DNA of 64,000 bases from Theocolax elegans (taxonomy: Eukaryota > Arthropoda > Insecta > Hymenoptera > Cerocephalidae). The notes beneath the pieces were generated by a model, which was not told the origin of the DNA, did not search any database, and saw nothing but the letters and a program-made list of their open reading frames with translations. The DNA lies in assembly GCA_026168455.1 (NCBI GenBank), contig CM047426.1:43976307-44040306 (forward strand), read 5' to 3'. Position 1 is the first letter of the stretch, and every line of letters starts with the position of its first letter. This document shows positions 1 to 11,489 of this stretch, piece by piece. The position numbers and the translations under genes are program-made.

Positions 1-207
1 TTTTATTTTGTCTTATTTTATTTTACTTGTTTTATATTATGTTATTTTATTTTATTGTATTTTACACCTATTGTTGCGAGCGAACTGAAATTTATTACTT
101 GTTATCTAGTTTTAAGAATTTATAAGCTGTAGATACTTGTATATGGTGCCTATGGGGTATCTACCCCCTCATGGCCGAATAAACTACTCAATCAATCAAT
201 CAATCAA
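1..207 (+). mobile_element. 3' end of a CR1-like LINE (copy 0)
   Basis: This is the 3' untranslated end of a non-LTR retrotransposon whose body lies outside the window. The T/A-rich UTR matches the style of copy A's UTR. It contains a hairpin (GGGGT 154-158 with ACCCC 163-167) and an AATAAA at 179-184, and ends in a (TCAA)n tail at 188-207. The hairpin and tail occupy the same place relative to the end in copies A and C. Confidence 0.75.
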
Positions 208-234
208 TCTCTCTCTCTCTCTCTCTCTCTCTCT
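208..234. repeat. (TC)n microsatellite between LINE copies 0 and A
   Basis: A pure TC tract joins the (TCAA)n tail of copy 0 to the first G of copy A. The same arrangement recurs at 5304-5330 and on both sides of copy C. Confidence 0.9.
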
Positions 235-306
235 GGTGAGTACAACTTGTCTTGTTTATTGCTCCGTATTACTCCGTAGTTTGTACTCACACAGTTGCTC
301 CAAGTT
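235..306 (+). ncRNA. Candidate HDV-like self-cleaving ribozyme at the LINE 5' end (copy A)
   Basis: The first 72 nt can form a nested double pseudoknot. P1 pairs GTGAGTAC (236-243) with GTACTCAC (283-290). P2 pairs AACTTG (244-249) with CAAGTT (301-306). The order P1, P2, P1', P2' and the total length match HDV-type ribozymes, which are known at the 5' ends of several non-LTR elements. The linker 291-300 (ACAGTTGCTC) is almost unchanged in copy C, where P2 shows a compensatory pair change. I cannot place P3, P1.1, P4 or the catalytic cytosine with confidence. Confidence 0.5.
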
Positions 307-493
307 TCTTTTAGTGCATAAGAAAGGGACGTGAACTGCCTGCAGCGTCTATCTAGAAATTGGGTGGTTCATTGCTGCAGCCAGTTGTTCCGATATTTGC
401 AATTTTCGCTGGCCAGTGTAAGCAGTGCTCCCAACATCCGAACAGCTTTTCGCACGCTTTTCGACCTTCGTCGACGGACGCCACGCGGATATC

Positions 494-1717
494 ATGGCAA
501 CATCGCGCGGCTGCTTCGTGTGTGGCGGGAGGCTCACGAGAAAGGACCACACGGAGGTTTGTCCACAATGTAACAAGATAACGCACGCGCACTGTTTTGA
601 CGTCGCGCTGGGCACCTCCGAGCGCCGCTGTTGCGCGCTGGCTCAAACTAAAGCGCTAGTCGCGGCATCAACTGATGCGAGGGCGCCACCGCCTGGGTTG
701 CCGCGACAGTCGATGGAGACCTGCGCTACCGAGCTAGCGGCCACGCCCACTCCGTCTCCTTCCAGCGCAAAGCGCGTAGCCTCGCCCCCGTCGCCATCAT
801 CGTCGCAGGTTGCTAAGCAACCTCGCGGCGCCGCGCCCACCGAGAGCTGCTCCGACCTATCCGTGCGGACGATCGGTGCCGCAGATATGGCGGCTCTATT
901 CGCCGAGTTCGCGAGCCGCTTAGAATCAAAACTCGAAAATTCGGTGTCGCGCATTGAGTCCTCGGTGTAGGGACTGGCCGGTGAGATTCGCGAGTTGGGA
1001 TCGCGAGTTGCGATGATAGAGGCGTCGACTGAGGAGAGATTGAACGGCGTGTCGTGCCGCCTGGAGGCCCTTGAAACCGCTAATGAGGAGATTCGCGGCC
1101 AGATAAGCGGATTACGGGGTTCGAATTTGGGGACTACCGCACCTCAAATTATTGACGCGTGCGAAATCCTCATACGCGGCATTCCGGCCAGTCTCACTCT
1201 TAATGAAGGGGAAGCTCTTCAGAGAATTTTCGAGGCTCTCGGTCTTCCCAGGGTTTCGTCCCAGATCATTGAAACTCGTCCCTGGCTCGTTCGTGACAGA
1301 CCCAGTGGTAATAACTTGGATTCGGCACCTTCGACCTCTGCTGCAAAGAATATCAGTGTCGTATCCAACACGGCAAACAGCTTTAATAACAAGAACGGAA
1401 TCGTCGTCCGATTTTCATCGCCCTGTACTAGGGACATTATTCTCGAGAGAGCGCGCCTTCTAAAGGGAGTCTCGGCGGATTCTCTGTTCGGAGCGGGTGG
1501 ATCTGCGGCGATTTATTTGCGTGCGTTGTGGCCCAAACAGATCTACGAATTACTCTCAAAAGCGCTCCGCCGCTCCACCGGGTTGGGCTTTGCGAGGCCT
1601 CTAGTAAAGAACTTTACGGTCTTCATGCGCATTACCAAAGGAGGGCAACTCTTCCCGATCCATTCAGAAGCGGACATTCGTAAGATATCGTCACCGAATC
1701 CTCCCTCTCCGAAATAG
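494..1717 (+). pseudogene. LINE ORF1 (PHD finger, coiled coil, RNA-binding protein), copy A
   Basis: ORF1 proteins of LINEs coat the element RNA. From the ATG at 494 the product has a Cys/His cluster of PHD type (CFVCGG, CPQCNKITHAHC), a Ser/Pro/Thr-rich linker, a predicted coiled coil around 885-1110, an RRM-like block (ILIRGIPASL near 1170, IVVRFSSP near 1400) and a C-terminal block ending near GGQLFPIHSEADI. The later layout resembles the coiled coil, RRM and C-terminal domain order of L1 ORF1p. A TAG at 968-970 interrupts the coiled coil; copy C has CAG here, so this is a single-base nonsense change. The ORF ends at TAG 1715-1717 with ORF2 following in the same frame. Confidence 0.85.
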
Positions 1718-4700
1718 GGTTTGTCTGGCCAGGCATCATCTTCAACTAACTCTTCATTCTCCATCTTCCATGCTAATATTAACAGACTAAAAACCCACTT
1801 TTCATCCATAGAATCATTAGTTTTACCTTCTAATCACGACATCATCGCTCTCTCCGAAACATTCCTCACAGAGTATGACTCCTCAGACATGTTAGGCCTT
1901 CCGAACTACACACTACATAGGTTGGATCGTGTTGGAAAGGAGGGGGGGGGTGTGGCGGCCTACATCAAGAGTAATCTTGAGGTTAGGCTTGTAGCTCACT
2001 CTGACCCTGTCTTTTCCAACTCCACAGAGTATATGATTTTTCAACTCCACAGCCAAACTAGCTCGTTACTTTTTTGTGTGGTTTACAGGAGACCCTCAGC
2101 GACCTACCCATCGAATTTCTTTGATTCGGTAACTCATTTCTTGCACACCTGTGATCAGGTTGTCATTACCGGGGATTTTAACGTTAATATGTGCAAGAAA
2201 GATGGGTCGTCAACCATGTTGGAATCATATCTCGAATCATTGAACCTATTCCTAGTTAAATCCGATCCTACTCACCATACTCATACCTCAACCACTTCAT
2301 CTCATACATGGCTTGACTTGTTTATCGTACGCAACCCTCCGCCTGTTTTCAATTACTTTAAATCTCCGGTGCCCTTTGCAGCTGGTCATGACTTCATTGT
2401 TCTGGAACTTGAATTTTCTAAACCACTGCCTGTTGCAAAGAGGATATGGTCGCGCAATTTTACCCAGATTGATCTGACGGAGGCTGCTGCGATATTCTCG
2501 GCTGCTTTTGATCGTGCTTCATCTCCCCATATCACATATACTGCATCATTCTCCTCGTCTACATCTCTCGCCTCACCTAACTCGCCTGGCCACACTCTCT
2601 CTTCCCAGTTTTCCTCCGCCCTTTCACCATCCCCTTCTCCTACTCCCCTCAACAACCTCCTTGCCAACCTCGTATCGTCTATTCTACATACCTTTGACTC
2701 CCTTGCATCGGCAAGACTCATCACTATCAGAAACTCCACCAAACCCTGGATCACTCCATCTATTAGACATTCAATCAAAACTCGAAACTTGGCTTTTAAG
2801 AGGTACTTGTCCACGGGCCTGAGCTCAGACTACCAGATCTATAAAGATCTTCGGAGATTAGTCAAGAACTCCATAGACTCATGCAAGTTTTCGTATTACA
2901 GTAACAAAATCAACGCGGCATCTGACAGGTTTATGGAAAGAGCTCAGGAACATGGGTCTAGCGACTAAATCATCTCGGTCACCCCTTACCATGTTTTTAT
3001 TAGATCAGCTGAACACTCACTATGCATCCATCTCTCACTCACCTACTCGCTTCGATCTTGCTCATTTTCAGTCACTTATCTCATCCTCTAGTGTTTTGCC
3101 TCCCTTTTACCCTTCCACTTCCTTCCACTTTGTTCCTATCACTCCTTACAGGATCCTATCTACCATCTCCAGGGCTTCATCAAAGGCCATAGGCGTTGAT
3201 GGAGTCTCTGTGTCTATGCTGAAATGCTTAGCACCTGAGATTGCACCCCACCTTGCTGAGTTATTCAACTCCTACCTATCAACCGGATCTTTTCCAGAGC
3301 CTTGGAAGAAATCTCTCCTTTTTCCCTTGGCCAAGTCGAGCAGGATGATCTCGCCGTCTGATACTAGGCCCATCGCTAAGCTCTGCGAAATCTCCAAGAT
3401 TCTTGAGAAAATTGTGTATGAGCAATTAATGGAATATTTAAATAATAATAATTTGCTCATGGAGAGACAAGCGGGCTTTCGGCGGGAGTACAGTACCCAG
3501 ACGGCCCTAATTGGCGTACTCGATGATATCAGGAGAGCGATTGATAAGCGTATGATCACCGTCCTCATCCTGTTCGACTTCTCTAAAGCGTTTGATTCGG
3601 TTCCACACGATATCTTATTGCGTAAACTGCGATCTTTGGGATGTTCCGACACGGTCATGTCCTGGTTTTTCCACTACCTCGTGGGCCGTTCCCAAGCAGT
3701 GGTGGATGAACTAGGCTCTAGTTCAGGCTGACTTGACACATCTAGAGGGGTTCCTCAGGGAAGTGTCCTTGGCCCACTTCTTTTCTCTATTTTTATTAAT
3801 GACCTGCCGAGGGTCTTAAAGCACTCAAATCACATGATTTTCGCAGACGACACCCAAATCTATCACTCATTCCCTCCTGCTGATCTCGCCCTGGGAGTCC
3901 AGAGAATCTCAGAAGACGCAAATGCGGTAGATAACTGGGCGAGAATAAACGGATTAAGTTTGAACGTAAACAAAACTAAAGTGTTGATTTTGGGTAGTCA
4001 GACTTTTATCTCGCGCATTGACTTAGATTCGGCTCCTAAAATCATGATCGGTGACAGTTCCCTTGAGTATGCTTTAGAGGTCAAATCACTGGGCGTTTGG
4101 ATTACCCCCACCCTGGATTGGTCTCGCCAGGTCGCGTCGATATCGCAGCGCGTTCATGGAGTCTTGCACTCTCTGAGATTCTTTAAACGTGCCCTCTCGC
4201 GGCAAAATAGGAAACATCTTATAGAGTCGCTTGTTTTCCCACACTTCGACTACGCCTGTGCGGTCTTTCACGATCTAGACGCCACTAAAAACCTTAAACT
4301 CCAACGTTTATTAAACGCTTGCGTTCGATTTGTGTGGGGAAGCATACCCTGGAGAGAGCACGTAACGCCCTACCGCCTCAAACTTGGTTGGTTATCGGTC
4401 GAGCTCAGGAGATCCCTCTTCATCGGCTGTAGTGCCTACAATATTATCTCCCATAAATCCCCATCCTATATTGCTTGTCACTTTACCCCTCGCGATGCTT
4501 CCTTTACTTCTCGAACTTCCTCTCGTCACCCACCCCTCTCCCTCTCTTACCTCCCTCCTAGGACCGAAGCCTTTAACAACTCTTACCTAATTACAGCCTC
4601 TCGCCTTATTAACAGTCTTCCCTTTACCAACTTCGACCCGCTCCTCTTCCCTTCCTTTAAATCCTCACTGGCACTACATCTCTCTAAGCTTGATCGACGG

Positions 4701-4760
4701 GCGTGGGAATCGAGAGTAATTGACGAGGGTTTAGAGTGCCCTCCTTTGCCCGATCTTTAG
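1718..4760 (+). pseudogene. LINE ORF2 (endonuclease and reverse transcriptase), copy A
   Basis: ORF2 nicks the target and reverse-transcribes the RNA. The endonuclease shows FSIFHANINRL, ALSETFL, VITGDFNVN, SHTWLDLFIV and AGHDFIVLEL. The reverse transcriptase shows RQAGFR, LFDFSKAFDSVPHDIL, GVPQGSVLGPLL and the catalytic FADD (about 3840). A short indel near 2920-2935 shifts the frame, and TGG has become TGA at 3729-3731. The frame opens straight after the ORF1 stop and has no ATG before the endonuclease HANIN motif. Copy C is the best guide to the uninterrupted form. Confidence 0.9.
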
Positions 4761-5303
4761 TCTTCTTTGTTCTAGTCACGATTATTGTACTGCGGCTTTT
4801 ATGTCTTATTTATTTATTTATTCTATGTGTTTCTTTTTACCTTTGCGTGCGCCGTTACCTACTTATTTATTTATTTATTGTTTTCTACGTTTTATATTTG
4901 CGTTTATATACTTATTTATTTATTTCTTGTTATGCTGCGTTTTTAATTCTCAACGACGACCTATTTGTTTTTACTTTATTTTTATTTTCTTTATCTTTTC
5001 TCTCAACTTATTTTATATTGTTTTATATACTAAATTATAAATTTTATTTTATTTTATAATCTTGTTTTATTTTATATTTTATTTGCCACTTTTATTTTAT
5101 TTTTGTTATACTGATAATTTGTTACTTTATTTTATTGTTATCTCATTTTATTATATTATTTAAATTTGTTACATGGAATTTTCCGGCTTTTATGTACTCA
5201 GATTGTATATTCTATTGTTTAATGCTTTTATAATCATGTAACTACTGTGTATACGGGGGTTTCCCTAAAATACCAAATAAACGAATCAATCAATCAATCA
5301 ATC
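4761..5303 (+). other. 3' UTR and tail of LINE copy A
   Basis: T-rich UTR with many TTTATT runs. A short hairpin (GGG 5255-5257 with CCC 5263-5265) precedes AATAAA (5276-5281) and the (AATC)n tail. A hydrophobic frame readable here (4736-5059) comes from the TTTATT runs and is not a gene. Confidence 0.7.
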
Positions 5304-5330
5304 TCTCTCTCTTTCTCTCTCTCTCTCTCT
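5304..5330. repeat. (TC)n tract between LINE copies A and B
   Basis: A TC tract with one interruption lies between the (AATC)n tail of copy A and the 5' end of copy B. Confidence 0.9.
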
Positions 5331-5607
5331 TAGGTTGGTAGTTCGGATCGTCTCCTTCCTATTCGTTTTGCTTTGAAATATTATTTGCTTCATACGTCTT
5401 AGTGCAGGAGGACGGGATTCCCTTATATGGCAGCTCCTGATTGGTCCATCATCAGGTACTTTTTATCGCCGGGAATCCTATTATTTTCCTCCAAAATATT
5501 TTACAAATCAAGGAGGTTAGGTTGACCACTCACAAATTGGCGGCTGGATCGCTGCGAATTTCAACGCCTCGTCATCTCAGCGCCTCTACCGGACTCCACC
5601 TACACTG

Positions 5608-6757
5608 ATGGATTATTCACCCCACCGAGATCTTGTTTTTTTAACTCGGACATCAACTTTTTCGGCAATGCAAGCGGCCACTCGCAACCACGCGGAGGTG
5701 TGCGGAGACTGCGGTAATTACATCCACGCAAATTGTTATAACGTAGTCGCCGGTTCAAACGAACCACGCTGTTGCCGACTCGCGAAGACGTCTGCTTCGC
5801 CCGCGTCGCGCAAGGGGGCAGCACCTCCTGGGTCGACTCAGCTCGATGACGAGCTCGCTCCAAACGTTGCGCGATCTACCGTGACCCCCACTTCAGTGAC
5901 TGCTAAGCGCGGGGTCTTGCCCACTTGCTCGCCATGTGCCCAGGTTGCTAAACAACCTCGCGGTGTCACGCCTCTAGAGAGCTGCGCTAGCCTACCCGCA
6001 CGGTCTGACAGTCCCGTGGATATGGCTGCTCTCTTCGCTCAGTTTGCGAGTCGGATCGAGCAAAAGCTGTTTCGAAAAACAGTTTCGCGCATCGAGTCTT
6101 CAGTTCGTGACTTGGCGTCGGAGATTCGCGACTTAAATTCTCGTGTATCCACCATCGAGTCGTCTACAGACACAAGATTCGCCTCCGTCCTGGACCGTCT
6201 GGGAGCGCTCGAGACCGCGAACGCTGACTCCCGGAGACAAACAAACAAGGCACCAGCTGGTTCGACAGGACTTTCCCCCTTCGTGGAGATTGACTCTTGC
6301 GAGTTGCTTTTACTGGGCGTTCCTAACGAACTTAATACTCTTGAAGGGGAGATTGTGAAGCGAGTTTTAATCACTATAAGTCTCCCCTTGGTAAAGTCGC
6401 AAGTGTACTTCATCGTACTCATTTCCGAGTACTACCAGTGGGCTTGTTTTTCGGGTCTTGTTTCCTTCGACTAGGGACCTTATTTTGGAGAAGGCCCGCC
6501 TCCTTAAAGGCATATCCGCGCGCATGATCTTCGGTCCGGGTAGTCCCTCGTCATTCTTTTTGCGCGCGCTTTGGCCTAAGCAACTTCCGCCATATAGTCC
6601 AAAGCACTTCGTCGTTCTTCCGAATTGGGCTTTCTCAGACCTATTCTTAAAAACTACACCGTTTTTATGCGCGAATTCAAGGGAGGGCAACTCGTACCGG
6701 TATACACTGAATCAGACCTTTCTAGCTTTCCATCATCTAATCCCTCCTTATCCAAGT
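5608..6757 (+). pseudogene. LINE ORF1, copy B
   Basis: Retains part of the zinc finger (VCGDCGNYIHANCYN), the coiled coil (around 6020-6230) and the RRM-like entry (CELLLLGVPNEL). The N-terminal CxxC pair of the finger is lost. A frameshift with a deletion of roughly 90 bp lies between about 6380 and 6470. The frame resumes with DLILEKARLLKGI and ends at an in-frame TGA (6757-6759), again directly followed by ORF2 in the same frame. Confidence 0.8.
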
Positions 6758-6759
6758 GA

Positions 6760-9408
6760 AGATTAATAGGCCAGGTTTCATTAACTACTAACATTTCTTT
6801 TACCATTTTTCACGTTAACATAAACCGCCGAAACACTCATATATCATCCATTGAATAATTCGACCTCTCATTTAACTATGATATTAACGCTCTCATTGAG
6901 ACCTTTCTCACAGATCTAGATTCCTCTGACTTGCTGGGTCTCCCTAACTATACACTGCACAAGTTGGATCGGGTCAGTAAAGGAAGGGGAGGGGTTGCGG
7001 TCTACATCAGGAATAATCTGGATGTCGGGTTTGTGGTCCACTTGGACCCAGTGTTTACCAACTCCCAGAGTTCATGATATTTCAGATTTATTGCTCTACT
7101 GTCTCGATTCTTTTCTGTGTCGTTTATAGATGACCCACGGCGGCTTACCCATCTAAATTCTTTGATACTCTTACCAATGTTTTCCATCTGTGTGACCAAA
7201 TTGTTATCACTTTAATGGTGACTTTAATATCAATATGTGTGTTAAAGATGGGTCAACTGCTATGTTGGAGTCCTATTTGGATTCGCTAAATTTGTATCTG
7301 ATTAAATCTGAACCTACTCACCATGCACACTCGTCATTACATTCATCTCATACCTGGCTCGACTTCTTCATCCTCTGAACCCTTTATAGCAGGGCACGAC
7401 TTAATTACTCTATCCTTAAATATTACGAGGCCGCCGCCGATTAGGAAGAGAATCTGGTCGCGTAACCTTGCTCAGGTCGACCCGCAGGTGGCTGTCTCTC
7501 TATTTTCAAACACATATAATCAGGCCACATTTCTCATACATCCTACCTCTACTTCGTCACATATCTCCTTGCCAACCTCATTCATTTCGTCTTCAACCCC
7601 TGGCCGCTCAATCTCACTTTCACTATCAACTTCACTGACTTCTCCATCATCTTCTCCTTTCATTTCTAACAACCTACTTCCTATTATTGAGTGATTTTTT
7701 ATCGTACATCCAGTGATGATGATGATGGTGGATATCCATCGAAACGTCGCCAAATAAATAAATATGGTTTGTTCATCAGTATCGAGGAAAACCCAAACTA
7801 CTCCTAAACCTACTTCCTATGTTCACCTCATCCATCTTACGTAGTTTTGATTCACTCGCACCAGTAAATCTCATTACCATCAGTGTTTCAAATAAGTCCT
7901 GGACTGCACCGTTCATAAAACTGAACATCAAAGCACGTAGTATGGCCTACAGAAGGTACCTGGCATCCGGCCTGAGCTCTGACTACCTTGTTTATAAAAA
8001 TTTACGTAACGATAGATAAGAACAAGTTTTTATATTTCAATAATAAAATTAGGAATGCATCGAATTCTTTAATCTATGGAAAGAGCTCAGGAATATGGGC
8101 CTTGTTAACAAACCTGCTCCATCGCCTCTCACTAGCTTCTCTTTGGATCAACTAAATACCTTCTATGCCTCTATCTCCTACTCAGATAACCTATTCATTC
8201 TCATTCAACTACATTCATTCATCTCTTCCTCTAACATCCTACCTCATTTCTACCCTCAAATTTCCTTCCATTTTACTTCAATTACTCCACATAAGGTTGT
8301 AGCAAACATTTCCAGGGCCTCCTCTAAAGCTACGGATCATGACAGAATTTCCGTCCCTATGGTGAAACTTTTAGCTCCCATGATTACACCTCTCTTAACT
8401 GAGATTTTCAATCATTCTCTTTCATCCAGACATTTCTCGGAGCGCTGGAAAAACCCCTCCTCTTTTCTTTGGCTAAGTCCGGCAAGGTTATTTCGTCATC
8501 TGATACTAAACCCATTGCTAAGCCTTGCGAATTCTCTAAAATTCTGGAGAAATTGGACCATGATCAACTCGCTAAGTTCCTGAACAAAAATAGTCTAATT
8601 ATTGAAAGACAACCAGGCTTCCGCCGGGGGCATAGTGCCCAGACGGCTTTAATTGGAATCTTAGACGATATTAGAAGAGTTACCGATAAACAAATGATCA
8701 TCATTATCATCCTCGTTGACTTTTCCAAGGCGTGTGATTCAGTACCACATGGCCCTTCATTGCACAAGCTGCGTTCACTAGGCTGTTCTGACATTGTGCT
8801 AACTTGGTTTTACCACTATTTGGTGGGCCGCTCGCAGGCGGTAGTGGATATTTCTTGAGCGAGCTCGACCTGCCTTGGCACATCCAGGGGTATTCCGCAG
8901 GGTAGTGTCTTATATCTATATCTTCCTTCACTTTGACTACACATGTGCGATTTACAATGATCTAGATGACACTAAGAACTTGAAATTACAAAGCTTATTA
9001 AACGCATGCGTACGATTCGTGTGGGGGATCATTCCATCGCGCGAGCATGTGACGCAATATCGTCTCAAGCTGGGCTGACTGTCGGTCGAGCTCAGAAGAT
9101 CTCTTTTCATTGGATCCTGTGGATTTAACATCATCACTCACAAATTCCCGTCATATATTGCCCGTCACTTCATTTCGTCATCCGCCTATGTTCCTACACT
9201 ATCTCTCCCCTAGAACGAAATCCCTAAACAACTCCTTCATTATCACTGCCTCTCGCCTCATTAGTAACCTTCTATATACAGACTTTGACCCCTTGTTATC
9301 CTCTTCATTTAAATCCGCTCTCTCATCGTATGTTTATGAGCTCGACCGTCTGAATTGGGCTGCGAGAGATTCAGTATACAATGTGTCTCATTGCAATCGC
9401 CTCACCTA
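6760..9408 (+). pseudogene. LINE ORF2, copy B
   Basis: Decayed endonuclease and reverse transcriptase. Recognisable pieces are FTIFHVNINRR at the start, AGHDLITLSL near 7390, RQPGFRRGHSAQTAL near 8610, VDFSKACDSVPH near 8720 and the C-terminal LLNACVRFVWG near 8995. Early stops appear soon after the start (TAA near 6857). The catalytic FADD segment is deleted, so this copy cannot be active. It carries a separate 122-bp insertion flanked by a duplicated target. Confidence 0.85.
7685..7806 (+). mobile_element. 122-bp insertion with 14-bp target duplication inside LINE copy B
   Basis: The 14-mer AACCTACTTCCTAT occurs at 7671-7684 and again at 7807-7820, and LINE ORF2 similarity continues directly across if one copy and the insert are removed. 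The insert holds (GAT)n, CGAAACGTCGCC and AAATAAATAAAT. The CGAAACGTC block also occurs in the Penelope-like fragment near 45200. It is probably a short retrotransposed 3' fragment or SINE; the family is not identified. Confidence 0.7.
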
Positions 9409-9510
9409 AAAAAGTGGTAGAAAAGTTACTCCAATCGAAAAATGTTTCAGACAAAACAAGTAGGATTCACAGGGGGTAACATTATGGTACCAATGACTTT
9501 AAACTTGAGT

Positions 9511-11489
9511 TCGACTTTCAAGGTCATTTCAACGTCAAAGTAATTCCTTTAAATAAAAACCCCTATTTTTAACCCCAGAAATGGAAAAAGCGAAAAAGTT
9601 TACGTTCAGAAAGGTATAATATTGAGATTTAAAGGTTATTTCACGGTCGACCAGCAAAGTTTATTCGTCCTACCTAAATTTCTCAGAAACCACTGAGTTT
9701 TGTTCCTAATTATTAATTAGATCTAAAAAAGAATTCCGGTCTAGTAGCTTTCCACTTTCAGATGGAATAGTTAAATGGCACAACCGGTCAAAGCAAAGCA
9801 AGAAGACTCATGAAACCAATTAAGGGAAGACTCATGAAACCAAGCCGGTCATAGCGAGGCAAGAAGTTCTGCCAGTTACGGGAAATTTCATAATACCCAG
9901 ATGGTCAAGGCGAGGCAAGAAGGTATTATGTGAACTAGTTAATTTATCTGTTACAATAGATGCTCAATTAGTCGTCCATTTTCTTAAATGCACATATTAA
10001 TTCTTTGACGGAAGCTCAGACGGACTCTAATATTTGAACCGTAATATATTCGAAGGTTCTCCTTTTTCTACCTTGCATGTTCTCTATGGTTGTTAGAGCT
10101 TCAGCAAAAACTTGATCTTTTACAGCACCCCATAGAAAAAAATCCATTGGAGTTAGATCTGGTGATCGGGCTAGCCATTCACATATTTGGCTGCCAATGC
10201 CAATCCATCGATGGGAACACGTGTTGTTCAAGAATGCTCTAACATGATTTACCTCTGCTAATAAAGTTGGTACTTCATTTTGCAGAATATTGAAATGGAA
10301 AGGACCATTCCATTATAATTATAAAAAAATGGCCCGATCACATTATTTTCGATTATACCTTTCCATACATTCAATGACCAACGTCTCTGGACACGGTGAT
10401 CTCTTTACCGAAGAGGATTTACTTGGGACTAGTAATGAGCATTATGTAGATTGACACCTGCCATATTATCAAATTTCGCCTCATATGTAAATAAACATTT
10501 GTCAAAAAAGAAAGGACCTTGAAATATTATATTAGCTGCTCATCTACAAAAATTTAGACGTCGTCGATTATCTCCTATTTCAAGACCATGAGTGAGTCAT
10601 ACATGATAAGGATGAGCTTTATAATTTTTTAAAATGCGGTTAACTGTTGGTCTAGGAACTCCATGCCTTCGTTCGATTTGCCGGGTAGAAATATGGGGAT
10701 CATCTGCAACTAAAGCAAGCACTCCTAGTACAACATACTCTTTAGAGCCAGTTTTGCGTCTTTTGCATTTTAGATTATCTTGTTCAGCTCTCCTTACTAA
10801 TCGCTTAATAGCTTTCCTATCTAGATATCTAGCAAATGGATATTTTTCTGCATAACGCCTTTCTGCAGCTTTGTAATTGTCTTGACACTTACCAAGAACT
10901 TTAATCGTATTAACTATTTCCAGTGGTGTGTAATCAGTCATCACTGGAAGAAATGATGATAGAGATGGATCTAAATTAATGAACTTTGAAATATGTATGA
11001 AAAAAATGTTATTATCGACAACTAGCAATGATGTCAATTGTTGAAAATAATTACATTAAGAAAGAATATAATTCAATACAGTATTTTCACGCTGTGGAAA
11101 TTGATCCATAAACTTTACCAACCTTAAAATAGTAATACATACAAATACTACAACTTAAAATAATAATACTACAAGTGCATAGCATTTAAACTAATTTGAA
11201 CAGAAATTTGCACAGAGGAGTTGTTTTGATCACTAGACACGTTGCGCTGGTTGGTTTTTACGGGGAAGTGTATTAAGGGAATTTATCTATTGCCTGGGCA
11301 TTTGTATCGAAAGTTTATCTCAGATATCCTTTGCTTCTGGGATATTTAGGTGAGGCGAAATTACCTTGAAATCCCATTATTATACCTTTCTGAACATAAA
11401 ATTTTTCACTCTTTCCATTTCCGGGGTCAAAAATAGGGGTTCCTATTTAAAGAAATTACTTTGACGTTGAAATGACCTTAAAAGTCGAT
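9511..11489 (-). mobile_element. Decayed mariner-type DNA transposon with long inverted repeats
   Basis: Inverted arms at 9511-9652 and 11354-11489 align for about 130 bp with scattered mismatches, sharing for example AGGTCATTTCAACGTC and TTCAGAAAGGTATAAT. Between them lie broken transposase frames on the minus strand. The outer ends were not resolved into a clear TA duplication. Confidence 0.8.
10016..10941 (-). pseudogene. Mariner-family transposase (DUF4817-type), broken
   Basis: The N-terminal part (10597-10941) begins MTDYTPLEIVNTIKVLGKC and contains the DUF4817-style helix-turn-helix region, common in insect mariner relatives, then a second HTH-like stretch (STRQIERRHGVPRPTVNRIL). The C-terminal part (10016-10231) keeps WIGIGSQICEWLARSPDL followed by TPMDFFLWG, which holds the last aspartate of a DDE/D triad. 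The central catalytic region (about 10240-10590) has lost its frame. The protein would bind the element ends and cut and paste DNA; this copy is dead. Confidence 0.8.

Larger units (their letters stand above)
235..5303 (+). mobile_element. CR1-like non-LTR retrotransposon, copy A (full length, mutated)
   Basis: The copy spans 5' UTR (235-493), ORF1, ORF2 and 3' UTR, ending in AATAAA and an (AATC)n tail at about 5284-5303. The order PHD-type zinc finger plus coiled coil in ORF1, then apurinic-type endonuclease and reverse transcriptase in ORF2, fits the CR1-like group of LINEs; I infer the clade from domain layout and motif style only. Three inactivating changes are visible: a stop in ORF1, a frameshift in ORF2 and a stop in ORF2. 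The copy lies head to tail with copies 0 and B. Confidence 0.9.
5331..9410 (+). mobile_element. CR1-like LINE, copy B (decayed)
   Basis: This is a more diverged member of the same family, directly downstream of copy A. ORF1 (about 5608-6757) and ORF2 (about 6760-9408) can both be followed by similarity to copies A and C, through several frameshifts and stops. Two larger lesions stand out: a 122-bp insertion at 7685-7806, and a deletion near 8905-8930 that joins the GIPQGSVL block to a segment about 450 bp further on in copy A, removing the FADD catalytic motif. No 3' UTR or tail is seen before the mariner element. Confidence 0.85.

Noticed and set aside
208..234. Possible CRISPR-like or tandem array from repeated short words
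   Set aside because: There are only microsatellites and satellites; no direct repeats with unique spacers occur anywhere in the window.
4736..5059. A 107-codon hydrophobic frame, membrane-protein-like
   Set aside because: It is made by TTTATT runs in the LINE 3' UTR.
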